59,219 bases of DNA from Bacillota bacterium (GTDB taxonomy: Bacteria > Bacillota > Clostridia > Christensenellales > Aristaeellaceae): assembly GCA_023460055.1 (NCBI GenBank), contig JAEWRJ010000062.1, forward strand, positions 1-59,219, in the 5' to 3' direction. Each line of letters begins with the position of its first letter. Within the stretch, counting starts at the first letter, position 1. The position numbers and the translations under genes are program-made. This document shows positions 16,500 through 25,864 of this stretch, piece by piece. The notes under the pieces are model-generated. The model did no database searches, was not told the DNA's origin, and saw only the letters and a list, made by a program, of their open reading frames with translations.

Positions 16500-17735
16500 T
16501 CAGTTCAGCTTGTTGGCGCTCTGGAACGCCGCATCCAGACGCTGGATGATGTCGTCGACCGTCACGCTGCCTACATAGAGCTCCTGAAGCAGCTTTCCCT
16601 GCTCATCGGTCACGGCGGAGGGCAGCACCAGGTCGCGGTACGCCTTGCCCTGCGCCACATACTGGGAGGCATCCGCCACCCAGGAGGCTGCCTCATAGGT
16701 GTGGACAGTCGCCAGGGGATTGAAGCTGCAGGCCTGGAAAAGTGCTGAGGAATCGGCGTCATCCAGCACATAGTTCGCGAAAGCCAGGGCCATGTCCAGG
16801 TTTTTGCCGCCGGGGTATACGCCAAGAACGGTGGAGGTGGACATGTTCACCAGGGTGGAGCCGGGGTTATCGTTCACCGGGAGGGCCAGGACACCCAGCT
16901 TCATATCCGGGTTGGTCTCCATGATGGTGCCAGCGGCCCAGGTTCCCTGTACGAACATGGCAGCCTTGCCTGCGGCGAAGTCAGCCGCGCCTTGCTGGGA
17001 ACCCTCTTCCATAGCACGGGAGGTGCCGTTTTGCATGATCAGCCCGATCACATCAAAGATTTCGCGGACTTCTTCATAGGAGCCTTCATCCTTGTACATA
17101 CGCTCCACCCAGTCGGGCAGATCGCCACTTACCTTGCCGCCCAGGGTAAGAGCCGTCATCAGCTGGGGCACCCACTGCTCCTGGAAAGCCAGCAGGAAGG
17201 GCGTGTAGCCTTTGGCTTTGAGTGTCTCGATCACTGCCTTCATTTCAGTCAGCGTGGCGGGCGGGGTGACACCGGCGTCCGCAAAGATATCCTTGTTGTA
17301 CAGTACGCCCCAGGCCATGCTCTCAAGCGGCACTGCCAGAACTTTGCCGTCAAGGGATACGGTTTCCCTTACGTTGGGGTAGATTTTTTCCGCCAGCGCC
17401 TGTGCGCTCAGATCCGTCAGATGGCCCGCCTTGCTGTACAGGCCAAGGTTATTGGCATGGATGGTATAGAGGTCCGGGGCGTCATCCCCGGCCAGGCGCG
17501 CCTGCAGCACGCTGTCATACTGGTCGGAGCTGGGCATTTCAAGGTTGATCTTCACGCTGACATTCTTTTCCGCCAGCATCTTCTGTTCAAACTGGGTGGC
17601 ATAGGCCTGCCACTGATCCATATACTGGGGGAAACTCATCATGACATTCAGTTCCACTTCCTGCCCCTGGGCCAGGGAAGCGCCGCCGATGCCCAGCATC
17701 AGTACCGCCATAAGCAACGCGATCCATTTTTTCAT
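16500..17735 (-). CDS. Extracellular sugar-binding protein of the GH5-operon transporter
   Basis: 411 residues behind AAGGAGGG. Signal peptide 'MKKWIALLMAVLMLGIGGASLAQGQ' with an AxA-type cleavage site and no lipobox cysteine. The mature protein follows the family 1 binding-protein pattern ('FEQKMLAEKNVSVKINLEMPSSDQYDSVLQARLAGDDAPDLYTIHANN', 'KVLAVPLESMAWGVLYNKDIF', 'AAGKAAMFVQGTWA'). It delivers an oligosaccharide, probably a beta-glucan fragment given the GH5 enzyme, to the two permeases. Likely controlled by the adjacent YesM/YesN-type system. Confidence 0.93.
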   Translation of the reverse strand: MKKWIALLMAVLMLGIGGASLAQGQEVELNVMMSFPQYMDQWQAYATQFEQKMLAEKNVSVKINLEMPSSDQYDSVLQARLAGDDAPDLYTIHANNLGLYSKAGHLTDLSAQALAEKIYPNVRETVSLDGKVLAVPLESMAWGVLYNKDIFADAGVTPPATLTEMKAVIETLKAKGYTPFLLAFQEQWVPQLMTALTLGGKVSGDLPDWVERMYKDEGSYEEVREIFDVIGLIMQNGTSRAMEEGSQQGAADFAAGKAAMFVQGTWAAGTIMETNPDMKLGVLALPVNDNPGSTLVNMSTSTVLGVYPGGKNLDMALAFANYVLDDADSSALFQACSFNPLATVHTYEAASWVADASQYVAQGKAYRDLVLPSAVTDEQGKLLQELYVGSVTVDDIIQRLDAAFQSANKLN

Positions 17736-17835
17736 GGTTAACCCTCCTTCATTTTGGACGAAACGGGATCCTGTATGTCCTCATCATATCAAAGGGATCT
17801 TTCCGGCGCATTGTCTTTTGTGGATGGATTGGTTG

Positions 17836-18930
17836 TCAATTTTTGTACCGTTTTTGCATTTCTCCGGGCGTCATGCCAAAGAAACGCTTGAATACCTTGT
17901 AAAAATGCGCCTGGTCCTCATAACCAAGTCCCGTATGCACATCTTTCAGCGGCATGCCGGAGTTGATCATCTCGCGCGCCTTCTCCATCCTCAGCCGGGT
18001 CACATACTCAGAAAACAGGCTTCCCGCATGCTGCTTGAACACCCGGCTGAGGTATTCCCTGCTGACAAAGAACTGGTCTGCCGTTTCCTCCAGGGTGAGC
18101 CCGCGGCAGGCCTGACCGTTCACATAGGCCATTACCTTATCCATATCAAGGCTTTTGCGCTCACGGCTCAGGCGGCTGATGCCCTCTACGGCTTTTTCAT
18201 ACAGTGAACAGATGTGATCAAGCACGGAATCCAGCGTCGTTTCCTGGCTGAATACCAGGCTCCTGCGCTCCATTCCCGCGACAGCATCAATTTCCTGCCC
18301 CAGGGAGAGGATATGCCGCTGCAAAAGCCCCAGCAGGTCGTAATACATGGCAATAAGCAGGTCCTTGGAAAGCCTGCCGCGCTCCTGAATAGGGACAGCT
18401 TTGGCAATATCACCGATTGCCCGGAGCAGGACATCGGGCTGCAGCATGCGCAGGGCTTCCTCCACCGCGACGCGGCGGCTCACATAATGCCCTGCCCAGG
18501 GAGCGCTCATCAGATCCTCCATCCCCTGCCCCGGCGCGCCTCCCTCTCTGGAAGCCAAGGCCTCCCGGCGGCATTTCAGCAGTGTATCGTTCAGTTCCTT
18601 TGACTTAAGGGGCTTCAGCAGGTAATCCGCCGCCCCCAGCCGCAAGGCGCTTTGGGCATAATTGAAATCATCGTAGCCGCTGATGAACACCACTTGCGCG
18701 CGGGAACCGCTCCCGCGCAGGCGGCTGAGCATCTCTACGCCGTCCAGCCGGGGCATCTTCACATCGGTGAGCACAATATCCGGCTGTTGCTGGCGGATCA
18801 GCGCCAGGCCGGTTTCACCGTCTGAGGCTTCCCCCACGATGCTGATTTCCAGCTCAGCCCAGCGGCCCAGGCTCTTGATCACTTCCCGGGTCCATGATTC
18901 ATCATCCACAATGACAAGCTTTAGGTGCAT
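17836..18930 (-). CDS. Response regulator with AraC-type DNA-binding domain (YesN family)
   Basis: About 364 residues, starting at the ATG 7 bp behind GGAGG. N-terminal receiver domain with acidic pair 'VDDE' and phospho-acceptor Asp56 in 'PDIVLTDVKMP', a central linker, and a C-terminal double helix-turn-helix ('LEETADQFFVSREYLSRVFKQHAG' and 'LKDVHTGLGYEDQAHFYKVFKRFFGMTPGEMQKRYK'). Its start overlaps the kinase gene by 10 bases. Expected to activate the downstream binding-protein/permease/GH5 genes when the kinase senses the sugar. Confidence 0.94.
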   Translation of the reverse strand: MHLKLVIVDDESWTREVIKSLGRWAELEISIVGEASDGETGLALIRQQQPDIVLTDVKMPRLDGVEMLSRLRGSGSRAQVVFISGYDDFNYAQSALRLGAADYLLKPLKSKELNDTLLKCRREALASREGGAPGQGMEDLMSAPWAGHYVSRRVAVEEALRMLQPDVLLRAIGDIAKAVPIQERGRLSKDLLIAMYYDLLGLLQRHILSLGQEIDAVAGMERRSLVFSQETTLDSVLDHICSLYEKAVEGISRLSRERKSLDMDKVMAYVNGQACRGLTLEETADQFFVSREYLSRVFKQHAGSLFSEYVTRLRMEKAREMINSGMPLKDVHTGLGYEDQAHFYKVFKRFFGMTPGEMQKRYKN

Positions 18931-20711
18931 GGCTCTTCCTCCCACTGCACGCGCATAGATATTTCCACCGTCGTTCCCTCTCCCTGCACGCTGCTGATCC
19001 GCACGCCATATTCTCCGGCATCCCGAAGCCGGATCCGGGAATTGACGTTGTTGAGGCCGATGTGCGCCCCGGAGGCGATAGCGTTTTCAGCCCCCTTCAA
19101 TAGCTCTCCCTGTATATAGCTCAGCCGCTGCGGATCCATGCCCAGGCCGTTGTCCCTCACCCGAATGAGGAGATCGTTCTGCCTCAGTTCCCCCTTCAGC
19201 TCGATCTCCCAGGTGCCGGCCTTGCCCTGAAGGCCATGTTCCAGGCTGTTCTCAATGACAGGCTGGAGGATCAGCTTGGGGATCAGGCAATCCATCAGCT
19301 TGGGATCAATGAGGGTACGCACTTGAATGCGGCCGTCAAAACGCTGATTTTGAATAGCCAGATAGGCCTGCAGATACTCCAGCTCCACCCGCAGGGGAAC
19401 CATTTCCCTGGCAAAGCTCATGGAATAGCGCATGATGTCGCTCAGCTGCACTGTGATGTCGTAAATCTCCGGCGCGTTCTTGCGCAGGGCCATGCCCCCG
19501 ATGATCTGCAGGGTATTGTACATAAAGTGGGGGTTGATCTGCGCCTGGAGCGCCCGCAGCTGCGCGGATCGCTTTTCCAGACGGGTCTGAAATTTCTGAG
19601 CGATCAGCTCCTGGTTGCGGGCGATCATCATCTCAAAGCTGTTTTCAAGCAATCCCACTTCGTCCGAGCGGCTCGATTTTTCCTGCACGGCGTATTCCCG
19701 GATGGTAAGGGATTGCATCTTTTGGGCCAGCGCCACAATGGGTTTGCTGACCGCCCGAGAAAACACAAGTGAAAACACAAGCGCCGCGACCAAGGCACCC
19801 AAGGCTGCCGCCACGCCCACCATCAGCGTACGCGCAAGAGCCCCTGTGATGACCGAGCCGGGCACAGCCTGGAGGATTTGCAGCTTGCCCCGGCCCATGG
19901 AACGATAGAACCAGAAAGCGCCTTCCCGACTGGGCGCTTCACCGGACCGGTCCGCTGACAAGGGAAGCTGACGCATGGCCAGGGAAGCGTTTTCCTCAGC
20001 GCCCTCCCCGGCCTGGTATACAATTTGGTTTTCATCATTGAGCAGGTAGGCAGTCTCTCCCGGGCTTACCTGCACATCATCCAGGAGATTGCTTAAAAAG
20101 GAAGGGCGCATCCGGCATACCACCAGGGCCAGGGGCGTGCCGTCCTCAAAGCGGTTGATCTGGTGGCTGAGAAGAACAGTTCCTTCCTGGGCATGAACGG
20201 TGAGATTGGTTTGCAGGCCTTGCCCGCGGGCCTCCCAGAAGGCCAGCCTGTCGCCGGAAGGCAGTACATTGGCACCGGAACGCTGGGCCGCCAGTACGGT
20301 CTGATTCTGCAGATTATACAGCTCCATGGATTGGATCGACGCGTCCATCCCCATCACCGCGTTCATGGTGGTGATCAACCGCCAGCGCGCCGAATATTCC
20401 AATTCACCCTCAGGGCGGCACCATGCCTGTATATCCGCTTTCACCTCTTTGTTTACTTCAAATGTGTAAAAGCGGTTGGTATACTCCTGCAGGCTTAAGT
20501 CCATCTGACGCACAAACCAATCCATGCTCTCTTGCTTGCTTTGCATCAATTGCCCGTATAGGGCCTGGTAGGTGTTCCAGGCGGAAAACAGCGTGATAAG
20601 TCCCGCCATGCCCAGCAGGATCAGGGCCATCCCTGTGAACAGCCTTTTTCGGATGGATGTCTGGCGGTGTTTTTCATGGGTGATGGCGTCCAAAGCGATC
20701 CCTCTTCTCAT
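18921..20711 (-). CDS. Membrane sensor histidine kinase, YesM family
   Basis: 596 residues. Two membrane segments (about 25-45 and 297-318) enclose a Cache-like sensor domain. A HAMP region follows, then the His_kinase box with phospho-acceptor His396 in 'AQINPHFMYNTLQ', and an HATPase domain with 'LILQPVIENSLEHG' and 'RDNGLGM'. The start is uncertain: the ATG at 20711 lacks a good site, while a TTG at 20693 has GAGGG 6 bp upstream. Overlaps the response regulator. Senses an extracellular ligand, presumably the glycan fragment handled by this operon. Confidence 0.93.
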   Translation of the reverse strand: MRRGIALDAITHEKHRQTSIRKRLFTGMALILLGMAGLITLFSAWNTYQALYGQLMQSKQESMDWFVRQMDLSLQEYTNRFYTFEVNKEVKADIQAWCRPEGELEYSARWRLITTMNAVMGMDASIQSMELYNLQNQTVLAAQRSGANVLPSGDRLAFWEARGQGLQTNLTVHAQEGTVLLSHQINRFEDGTPLALVVCRMRPSFLSNLLDDVQVSPGETAYLLNDENQIVYQAGEGAEENASLAMRQLPLSADRSGEAPSREGAFWFYRSMGRGKLQILQAVPGSVITGALARTLMVGVAAALGALVAALVFSLVFSRAVSKPIVALAQKMQSLTIREYAVQEKSSRSDEVGLLENSFEMMIARNQELIAQKFQTRLEKRSAQLRALQAQINPHFMYNTLQIIGGMALRKNAPEIYDITVQLSDIMRYSMSFAREMVPLRVELEYLQAYLAIQNQRFDGRIQVRTLIDPKLMDCLIPKLILQPVIENSLEHGLQGKAGTWEIELKGELRQNDLLIRVRDNGLGMDPQRLSYIQGELLKGAENAIASGAHIGLNNVNSRIRLRDAGEYGVRISSVQGEGTTVEISMRVQWEEEPCT

Positions 20712-20799
20712 ATTCTGCGGATTTCAGTTTTTACGATACGGCAAAACCCCCTGTTTTTCAAGGGCGGAATGGATCTTCAAATCAGGCGATCCCGGAAGC

Positions 20800-20838
20800 A
20801 AAAAAGCGGCCTGACCTGTCAATCTAGGCAGCGGCCGG
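20800..20838 (-). terminator. Possible terminator after the MerR gene
   Basis: On the minus strand an imperfect hairpin (CGGCC/GGCCG outer stem, CCT/AGG inner stem) is followed by CTTTTTTG. It lies about 30 bp past the MerR stop. Confidence 0.4.
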
Positions 20839-20868
20839 TTTGTGGACATATGGACCTTCAGCGCAAGC

Positions 20869-21720
20869 TTAGTTTTCGGACCTTTCTTCAAGCACGGCTT
20901 CCGCCCGCACCAGGTCCCTGCAGTATTCATCATAGGCCGGGCTGAGGCGGCGCATCAATGGGATAAAGCGTTCATAGTAGCCGGTTTCCGTCAAGTATGT
21001 TTTTAGACGCTCGCCTACGTGGACAGCGGGGGCGCTGCGGTATTCTTCCGTCTGCTTCATCTGCCCGTAGGCTTTGATGAAGTGTTCATGCTCCTTAAAC
21101 CAGCCCTCCGGGTCGCGCAGGGCGGCTCGCTTGCCCTGTTGCATCTCCAGCATCACATCAAGGGATAGATCCTCCGCCGCGATCTCCGCCGCTTCCGCCA
21201 GATCTGGCGGGAGCAGCAAGGGCGGCATGGAATCGAGGAAGGAGACCGCTTCCTCAAAGGCTTTTTCCTGCGCCTCGCTGGCGGCCGGGTCCTCAAGAAA
21301 AGGCGCAAAATTATATAGCAGCATTTGCCCGAAGTACCCCGGCAGCAGGCGGTAGAAGCGCTTGGCCAGCGATTCCTCCCTGCCCAGCGCGTCCAGCTTC
21401 CTTTTCAGGTCTTCCGTCGGGCCGGTTTTCGCGTAATCTTCCATCAGCCGTGTTTTTCTTTGCTGCCGGTCCGTATCCGATTGCCGCTCTCGCAGCAGCG
21501 CGTCAGGGCTTTTGCCTCCGCTGAGGAGCGCCCTGATCTCTTCCAGGGGAACATCCAGGGCCCGAAGCAGGGCGATATGGCGCAGTGTATCCGCCTCTTC
21601 CCGAGAATAATCCCGGTAGCCGTTTTCAAGCACCGCGGGGTCGATCAGCCCCTTTTGCTGATAGTACTCAATGGCCTTTCGGCCCAGGCCGGTAAGCTCC
21701 TGCACTTCCTTGATCATCAT
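20869..21720 (-). CDS. MerR-family transcriptional regulator with effector-binding C-terminal domain
   Basis: 283 residues. An N-terminal winged helix-turn-helix ('MMIKEVQELTGLGRKAIEYYQQKGLIDPAVLENGYRDYSREEADTLRHIALLRALDVPLEEIRALL') is followed by a dimer helix and a ~170-residue helical C-terminal domain. The latter resembles the variable effector domains of multidrug-type MerR proteins; no metal-binding cysteines are visible. The start lies 9 bp behind GGAGG. No neighbouring efflux gene identifies its target; a ligand role is unassigned. Confidence 0.88.
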   Translation of the reverse strand: MMIKEVQELTGLGRKAIEYYQQKGLIDPAVLENGYRDYSREEADTLRHIALLRALDVPLEEIRALLSGGKSPDALLRERQSDTDRQQRKTRLMEDYAKTGPTEDLKRKLDALGREESLAKRFYRLLPGYFGQMLLYNFAPFLEDPAASEAQEKAFEEAVSFLDSMPPLLLPPDLAEAAEIAAEDLSLDVMLEMQQGKRAALRDPEGWFKEHEHFIKAYGQMKQTEEYRSAPAVHVGERLKTYLTETGYYERFIPLMRRLSPAYDEYCRDLVRAEAVLEERSEN

Positions 21721-21769
21721 ATCCGATCACCTCCGGAATCAGCATAGACCCGCCCCCAGGGGACGGGTC

Positions 21770-21913
21770 AATAGGGAAGCAATGGGAAAGCCATAGGGAA
21801 GCGGCTGCTTTGCAGCCGGAAAGCAATAGGGGCTTTGAGGGATAATCAAACCGCCTCGGCACCCCTATCGTTCCCCTATCGCTTCCCTATCGTCCCCTAT
21901 CGCTTCCCCTATC
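21770..21913. repeat. Hairpin-rich intergenic repeat, family A copy 3
   Basis: Linkers GGGAAGCAATGGGAAAG and hairpin CGGCTGC-TTT-GCAGCCG, then a run of CCCCTATCGCTTCC units in the complementary orientation up to the 3' end of the epimerase gene. The two halves are themselves inverted with respect to each other, so the whole region can fold into a larger stem. Confidence 0.7.
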
Positions 21914-21914
21914 C

Positions 21915-22937
21915 TCAAAGGCTCATCTTCGCGAACGCTTCCCCCGCCGTGTTCATCACCCTGACCGCCTCATCGCAGAAGGCGTCAAAATCGGGATCGG
22001 GCTTTTGCAGCTCAGGGTGGGCTTGCATGTAGTCCAGGGATATGCGGGCTGCCTGGTCAAAGCGCGTGGGGCAGGTGAAGCCGGGCACCAGCCGCTTGAT
22101 CTTGGTGTTATCAAACAGGGCGCAGTTGGCCTTGTCCCCGATGATGCCGCCTTCCCAATCCGCGTTCTGCACTTTGGCCAGCATCACGGAAGGCACATAG
22201 CAGGGCAGGAAGGGCTTTTTCAGGATATCGCAGACCGTTTTGTGGATCTGGTTCCATGGCAGGGCCTCGTCGGAGGTGATGTGAACGGCCTCGCCGATGG
22301 CGTGGACGTTGCCCATCAGGCCGATGAAGCCGGGCGCGAAATCCTCAGCCCAGGTGACGGTCCACAGGCTGGTGCCGTCGCCCGGCAGAATAACGGGCTT
22401 TTCGCTCAGGATTCTTGAGATGACACCCCAGGCGCCGTTTTTGCCGTGTACGCCAAGGGGAAGGCTGCGATTTGAGAAGGTGTGGCTGGGCCGCACGATG
22501 GTGACCGGAAAGCCCTGTTCGCGCCAGGCGCGCATCAGGATCTCCTCGCAGGCCGCCTTGTTGCGCGAATACTGCCAGTAGGGGTTGTGCAGCGGGGTGG
22601 ATTCCGTCACCAGCGGGGCAAGCGGCGGCTTGTGGTAGGCGGACGCGCTGCTGATGAAGATAAACTGCCCGCATTTGCCGTTGAACAGGCGGATATCCCG
22701 CTGAGCCTGCTGGGGCGTATAGGCAATAAAATCCGCCACCACGTCAAAATAGCGGCCCTGCAGCAAGGCGGCCACGTCCTCCTCGTTTGACATATCCGCC
22801 GTCAGGGCCTCCGCCCGGGGCAGCAAGTCCCTGGCGCTGCCGCGGTTGAGGATCGTCAGCTCCCAGCCCAGGTCCAATAGTCGCTTTGAAATGGACAGGC
22901 TGATGGTGCCCGTTCCGCCGATCAATAAAGCTTTCAT
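21915..22937 (-). CDS. NAD-dependent epimerase/dehydratase (extended short-chain dehydrogenase) family protein
   Basis: 340 residues, complete. The Rossmann nucleotide-binding motif GGTGTIS lies at residues 7-13, the acidic strand 'ALTADMSNEEDV' follows, and the catalytic YxxxK is Tyr123-SRN-Lys127 preceded by 'FIFISSASAYH'. The fold acts on nucleotide sugars or related substrates in the cytoplasm; sequence resembles the isoflavone-reductase/UDP-sugar epimerase-like group seen in sugar-utilising Clostridia. Starts behind AGGAGG and diverges from the dehydrogenase at 23037. Substrate not assignable. Confidence 0.85.
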   Translation of the reverse strand: MKALLIGGTGTISLSISKRLLDLGWELTILNRGSARDLLPRAEALTADMSNEEDVAALLQGRYFDVVADFIAYTPQQAQRDIRLFNGKCGQFIFISSASAYHKPPLAPLVTESTPLHNPYWQYSRNKAACEEILMRAWREQGFPVTIVRPSHTFSNRSLPLGVHGKNGAWGVISRILSEKPVILPGDGTSLWTVTWAEDFAPGFIGLMGNVHAIGEAVHITSDEALPWNQIHKTVCDILKKPFLPCYVPSVMLAKVQNADWEGGIIGDKANCALFDNTKIKRLVPGFTCPTRFDQAARISLDYMQAHPELQKPDPDFDAFCDEAVRVMNTAGEAFAKMSL

Positions 22938-23036
22938 GATATTCCTCCTGTTAAGTTGATAAAGAGCTCTTTCTATAAGGGTATTATACTATGGAAGGAC
23001 GCTCCGGGCAAAGGCCCGGCAATTTGGAGGGAACAG

Positions 23037-24002
23037 ATGGACCGGATTTTAGTCGTTATGAAGATGGATGAAGACCAGCGGGATATACTGAAAAGAGCGG
23101 CGCCCGACTATCGGATAGATTTTGTGAGCCCCAAGGAGTTAAAAGAAGAGCAGGCGGAGGCGGCCGATGTGATCATCGGGAACCTGCCCGAGCGCTTTTT
23201 ACCCTATATCAAGCGGGCGAAGCTGCTGCAGCTGCAAACCTCCGGCGTGGCGGAGTATTACTTGAATCTGCCCCGGTACGCGCCGGATACCATCCTGTGC
23301 AGCGCCTCCGGCGCCTACGGCGTGCCGATCGCGGAATATATGCTGGGCACCCTGCTCACCCTGATGAGGAGGCTGCATCTCTACCGGGATGATATGAAGG
23401 AAGGCCGCTGGCAGCCCCGGTTTGAAGGCGCCTCCCTGCATGGGGCGCATGTGCTGTCACTGGGCATGGGCGACATCGGCACGGAGTTTTCAACCCGCTG
23501 CGCCTTGCTTGGCGCTCAGGTGATCGGCATCCGCCGCCGGGCCGCGCAGCCGCCCGCAGGCATAGAGCGTGTCGCCGCCATGGAGGAGCTGGATGATCTG
23601 CTCCCCTGGGCTGATGTTGTAGCCCTCTCCCTGCCCCAGACCGAGGAAACCGTGGGCATCATGAACCGCGACCGCTTTGAAAAGATGAAGGGTGGCAGCT
23701 ATCTGATCAATGTGGGCCGCGGCAGCGCCGTCAACCAGGAAGCCCTGCTGTGGGCGCTGCAATCGGGCAAACTGGCGGGCGCGGGCCTGGATGTCTGCGA
23801 TCCGGAGCCCTTGCCCCCGGATCATCCCCTGTGGAAGCAGGAGAACCTTTTGCTCACCCCGCACATTTCCGGCCAGTATTTTTTGAAGTCCACGCAGGAC
23901 AGGATCACGCGGCTGATCTGCGGGAACCTGAAGGCCCTGCGGGAAGGCCGGGAGCTGACCGCGAGAGTGGACTTTATAACGGGATACCGGAAGCAGGGAT
24001 AA
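23037..24002 (+). CDS. D-isomer-specific 2-hydroxyacid dehydrogenase family protein
   Basis: About 321 residues; the ATG at 23037 behind TTGGAGGG is preferred over an upstream in-frame ATG. Nucleotide-binding motif GMGDIG at 143-148, with catalytic Arg228 in 'NVGRGSAV', Glu257 in 'DPEPLP' and His276 in 'LTPHISG' all present. These enzymes reduce 2-oxoacids to D-2-hydroxyacids with NAD(P)H. The N-terminal substrate domain is shorter and more divergent than in D-lactate dehydrogenases, closer to the GhrA/phosphoglycerate-dehydrogenase-like group. Substrate unknown. Transcribed alone; divergent from the epimerase. Confidence 0.9.
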   Translation: MDRILVVMKMDEDQRDILKRAAPDYRIDFVSPKELKEEQAEAADVIIGNLPERFLPYIKRAKLLQLQTSGVAEYYLNLPRYAPDTILCSASGAYGVPIAEYMLGTLLTLMRRLHLYRDDMKEGRWQPRFEGASLHGAHVLSLGMGDIGTEFSTRCALLGAQVIGIRRRAAQPPAGIERVAAMEELDDLLPWADVVALSLPQTEETVGIMNRDRFEKMKGGSYLINVGRGSAVNQEALLWALQSGKLAGAGLDVCDPEPLPPDHPLWKQENLLLTPHISGQYFLKSTQDRITRLICGNLKALREGRELTARVDFITGYRKQG

Positions 24003-24038
24003 TGATGAATAAAAAAACGGGGATGACGAGGTAGAACG

Positions 24039-24417
24039 GGGGCTACGTCTCGCACAGAGACACAGAGGAGACGGAGGCGGCGGGACAAGCCCGCCTTGCA
24101 CAGAGGGAAATTATTGTGAAGTATCTTTATTTTATATACATTCATATATCATTTCATAGCATTCGGCAGTGGCCGGAACAGAGGGTCAGGAGGGGAACTG
24201 CTTCACAGTTCCCTGCACAGAGGGGATACCCTGGGAGTACGTCTTTGGTATTTTCTCTGTTGAAACGGCTGTGATACAGTTGGCTCTATCTCCTCTATTC
24301 CCGCCTTGGCAGATAATTAAGTATTGGTCCTGAAACGGATTTAGCACAAGAATCTATTTACGATTTTTCTCTGTGCCCCTCCGTGCCCCTCTGTGTCTCT
24401 GTGCGAGACGTAGCCCC
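24039..24417. mobile_element. MITE-like 379-bp element with perfect 30-bp terminal inverted repeats
   Basis: The segment 24039-24068 (begins GGGGCTACGTCTCGCACAG) is the exact reverse complement of 24388-24417, and similarity continues a few bases inward. There is no transposase. Inside are hairpins GGCGGG-ACAAG-CCCGCC (24079-24095) and GGGAACTG-CTTCA-CAGTTCCC (24193-24213) and further CACAGAGG units. The remainder is AT-rich and codes for nothing visible. The 24003-24487 gap holds only this element and its borders. No clear target-site duplication was found. Confidence 0.7.
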
Positions 24418-24487
24418 AGTTCCCTTGTGCGAGACACAGCAACGTTTTTTGATAGATAATTCTACTGTTCTGTATCCTGTTCTTCAT

Positions 24488-25027
24488 TTATTCGATGAAG
24501 CGGGCTACCTTATCCAGTGTCAGCCTGCGTTTCTCGCGCGGGGCGGTCTCTTCCTTGGGGTAGCCCAGCGTGATCAGCAGACGCAGGCTGCCTTCCTCCG
24601 GGATGTTCAGCAGTTTCTTCGCTTCATCTTCCGGAAAGTAGCCCAGAATGCAGCTGCCGATACCCATGCCGGTGGCGGCCAGGCACAGCTGAAGCGCGCA
24701 CAGGCCGCTGTCCACGGCAGGCCAGTTCTTTTGCAGGTACTGCTCGCCATAGCGGGCGATCATTTTTTCCGAGATCTCCTCCCAGACGGCGATGATGCAG
24801 GGGGCCTGTTCCACCCATTGGTTAATGGTGGGGGTGCGGGTCATACCGGAAAGGGATGCCAGGGTTGCCTTGTCGGTTACGGCGACAAAGCGCCAGGGCT
24901 GTCCGTTGCCGGCTGAGGGCGCCATGCAGGCGACCTCCAGCAGCTTTTCTATCTTTTCTTTTTCGAGGGGCTTGGATGAGTAGGCGCGGCAGCTTTCCCG
25001 CGCGCGCAAGGCTTCAAACAGTTCCAC
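24488..25027 (-). CDS. Nitroreductase family protein
   Basis: 179 residues with a GTG start behind AAAGGA. The flavin-binding pattern is clear: 'RARESCRAYSSKPLEKEKIEKLLEVACMAPSAGNGQPWRFVAV' and 'GSCILGYFPEDEAKKLLNIPEEGSLRLLITLGYPKEE'. An FMN-dependent NAD(P)H oxidoreductase in the cytoplasm; the short Clostridia-type members act on nitro compounds or quinone-like molecules, but the natural substrate is unknown. Lies 2 bp downstream of proC and is probably co-transcribed with it. Confidence 0.9.
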   Translation of the reverse strand: MELFEALRARESCRAYSSKPLEKEKIEKLLEVACMAPSAGNGQPWRFVAVTDKATLASLSGMTRTPTINQWVEQAPCIIAVWEEISEKMIARYGEQYLQKNWPAVDSGLCALQLCLAATGMGIGSCILGYFPEDEAKKLLNIPEEGSLRLLITLGYPKEETAPREKRRLTLDKVARFIE

Positions 25028-25029
25028 GA

Positions 25030-25836
25030 TTATGATTCCTTTCCCAATTTGATATCCTTGTCGATCACGGCTTGCACGGCAGCGTGCAGGGCGGCGCTGA
25101 AGCCTCTTTGCTCCAGCGCCATCACGCCTTCGATGGTGGTGCCGCCGGGACTGGTCACCTTATCCATCAGGGCGCGCGGATGAGCGCCGGATTCCATCAG
25201 CAGCTTCCCGCTTCCTTGCAGCAGCTCGGAAGCCACCTGATCGGACAGCTTTCTGGACAATCCGGCCTTTACGCCGGCCTGGGCCAAGGCATCCGCGAAC
25301 TGGAAGGCAAAGGCCGGCGCGGCCCCGGCGATGGCCGAGAAAGCGGCGAAGTGCTTCTCCTCTACCTCATGCACGGCGCCGATCGCGCCCAGCAGCTTGC
25401 GGGCGATGGCCATCCGCTGTTCATCCGCGCAGCGGTTGCCGCACACGGCGCTGGCGGCGGACAAAGCCATCGCGTTGATGCTGGGCATCGCGCGGACGAT
25501 GGAGATGTTTTCGGGCAGGCGGCTTTCATAGAAACTGATCGGCAGGCCCGCTGCGATGGTGATCACGGCCTTGTTTTGATCAATAGAATCCCGGATATCC
25601 TGAAGGACACTGCCCATCACCTGCGGTTTGACGCACAGCACGATCACCTCGCCCGCCCGCGCCGCTTCGGCGGCGGAACCGGCAGGGATGAGGCCCATCG
25701 ACTCCTTCAGATCCGGCGCCGCCTGCGGGTATGTATCGAAGCCGTATACCTTGTCATCCTTAAACCAGCCGCTTGTCTGCATGCCGCGCAGGATCGCGCC
25801 TGCCATGTTCCCCAGCCCGATAAACGCGTAATTCAT
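25030..25836 (-). CDS. proC: Pyrroline-5-carboxylate reductase
   Basis: 268 residues, full length. An N-terminal Rossmann motif 'FIGLGNMAGAILRGM' binds NAD(P)H, and the C-terminal dimer domain carries the family signature 'ALMDKVTSPGGTTIEGVMALEQRGF'. It catalyses the last step of proline synthesis. proA and proB are not adjacent. Start ATG behind AGGAGG; followed after 2 bp by the nitroreductase gene. Confidence 0.95.
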   Translation of the reverse strand: MNYAFIGLGNMAGAILRGMQTSGWFKDDKVYGFDTYPQAAPDLKESMGLIPAGSAAEAARAGEVIVLCVKPQVMGSVLQDIRDSIDQNKAVITIAAGLPISFYESRLPENISIVRAMPSINAMALSAASAVCGNRCADEQRMAIARKLLGAIGAVHEVEEKHFAAFSAIAGAAPAFAFQFADALAQAGVKAGLSRKLSDQVASELLQGSGKLLMESGAHPRALMDKVTSPGGTTIEGVMALEQRGFSAALHAAVQAVIDKDIKLGKES

Positions 25837-25864
25837 AGAGTTTCCTCCTATTATTTAAGAATGA

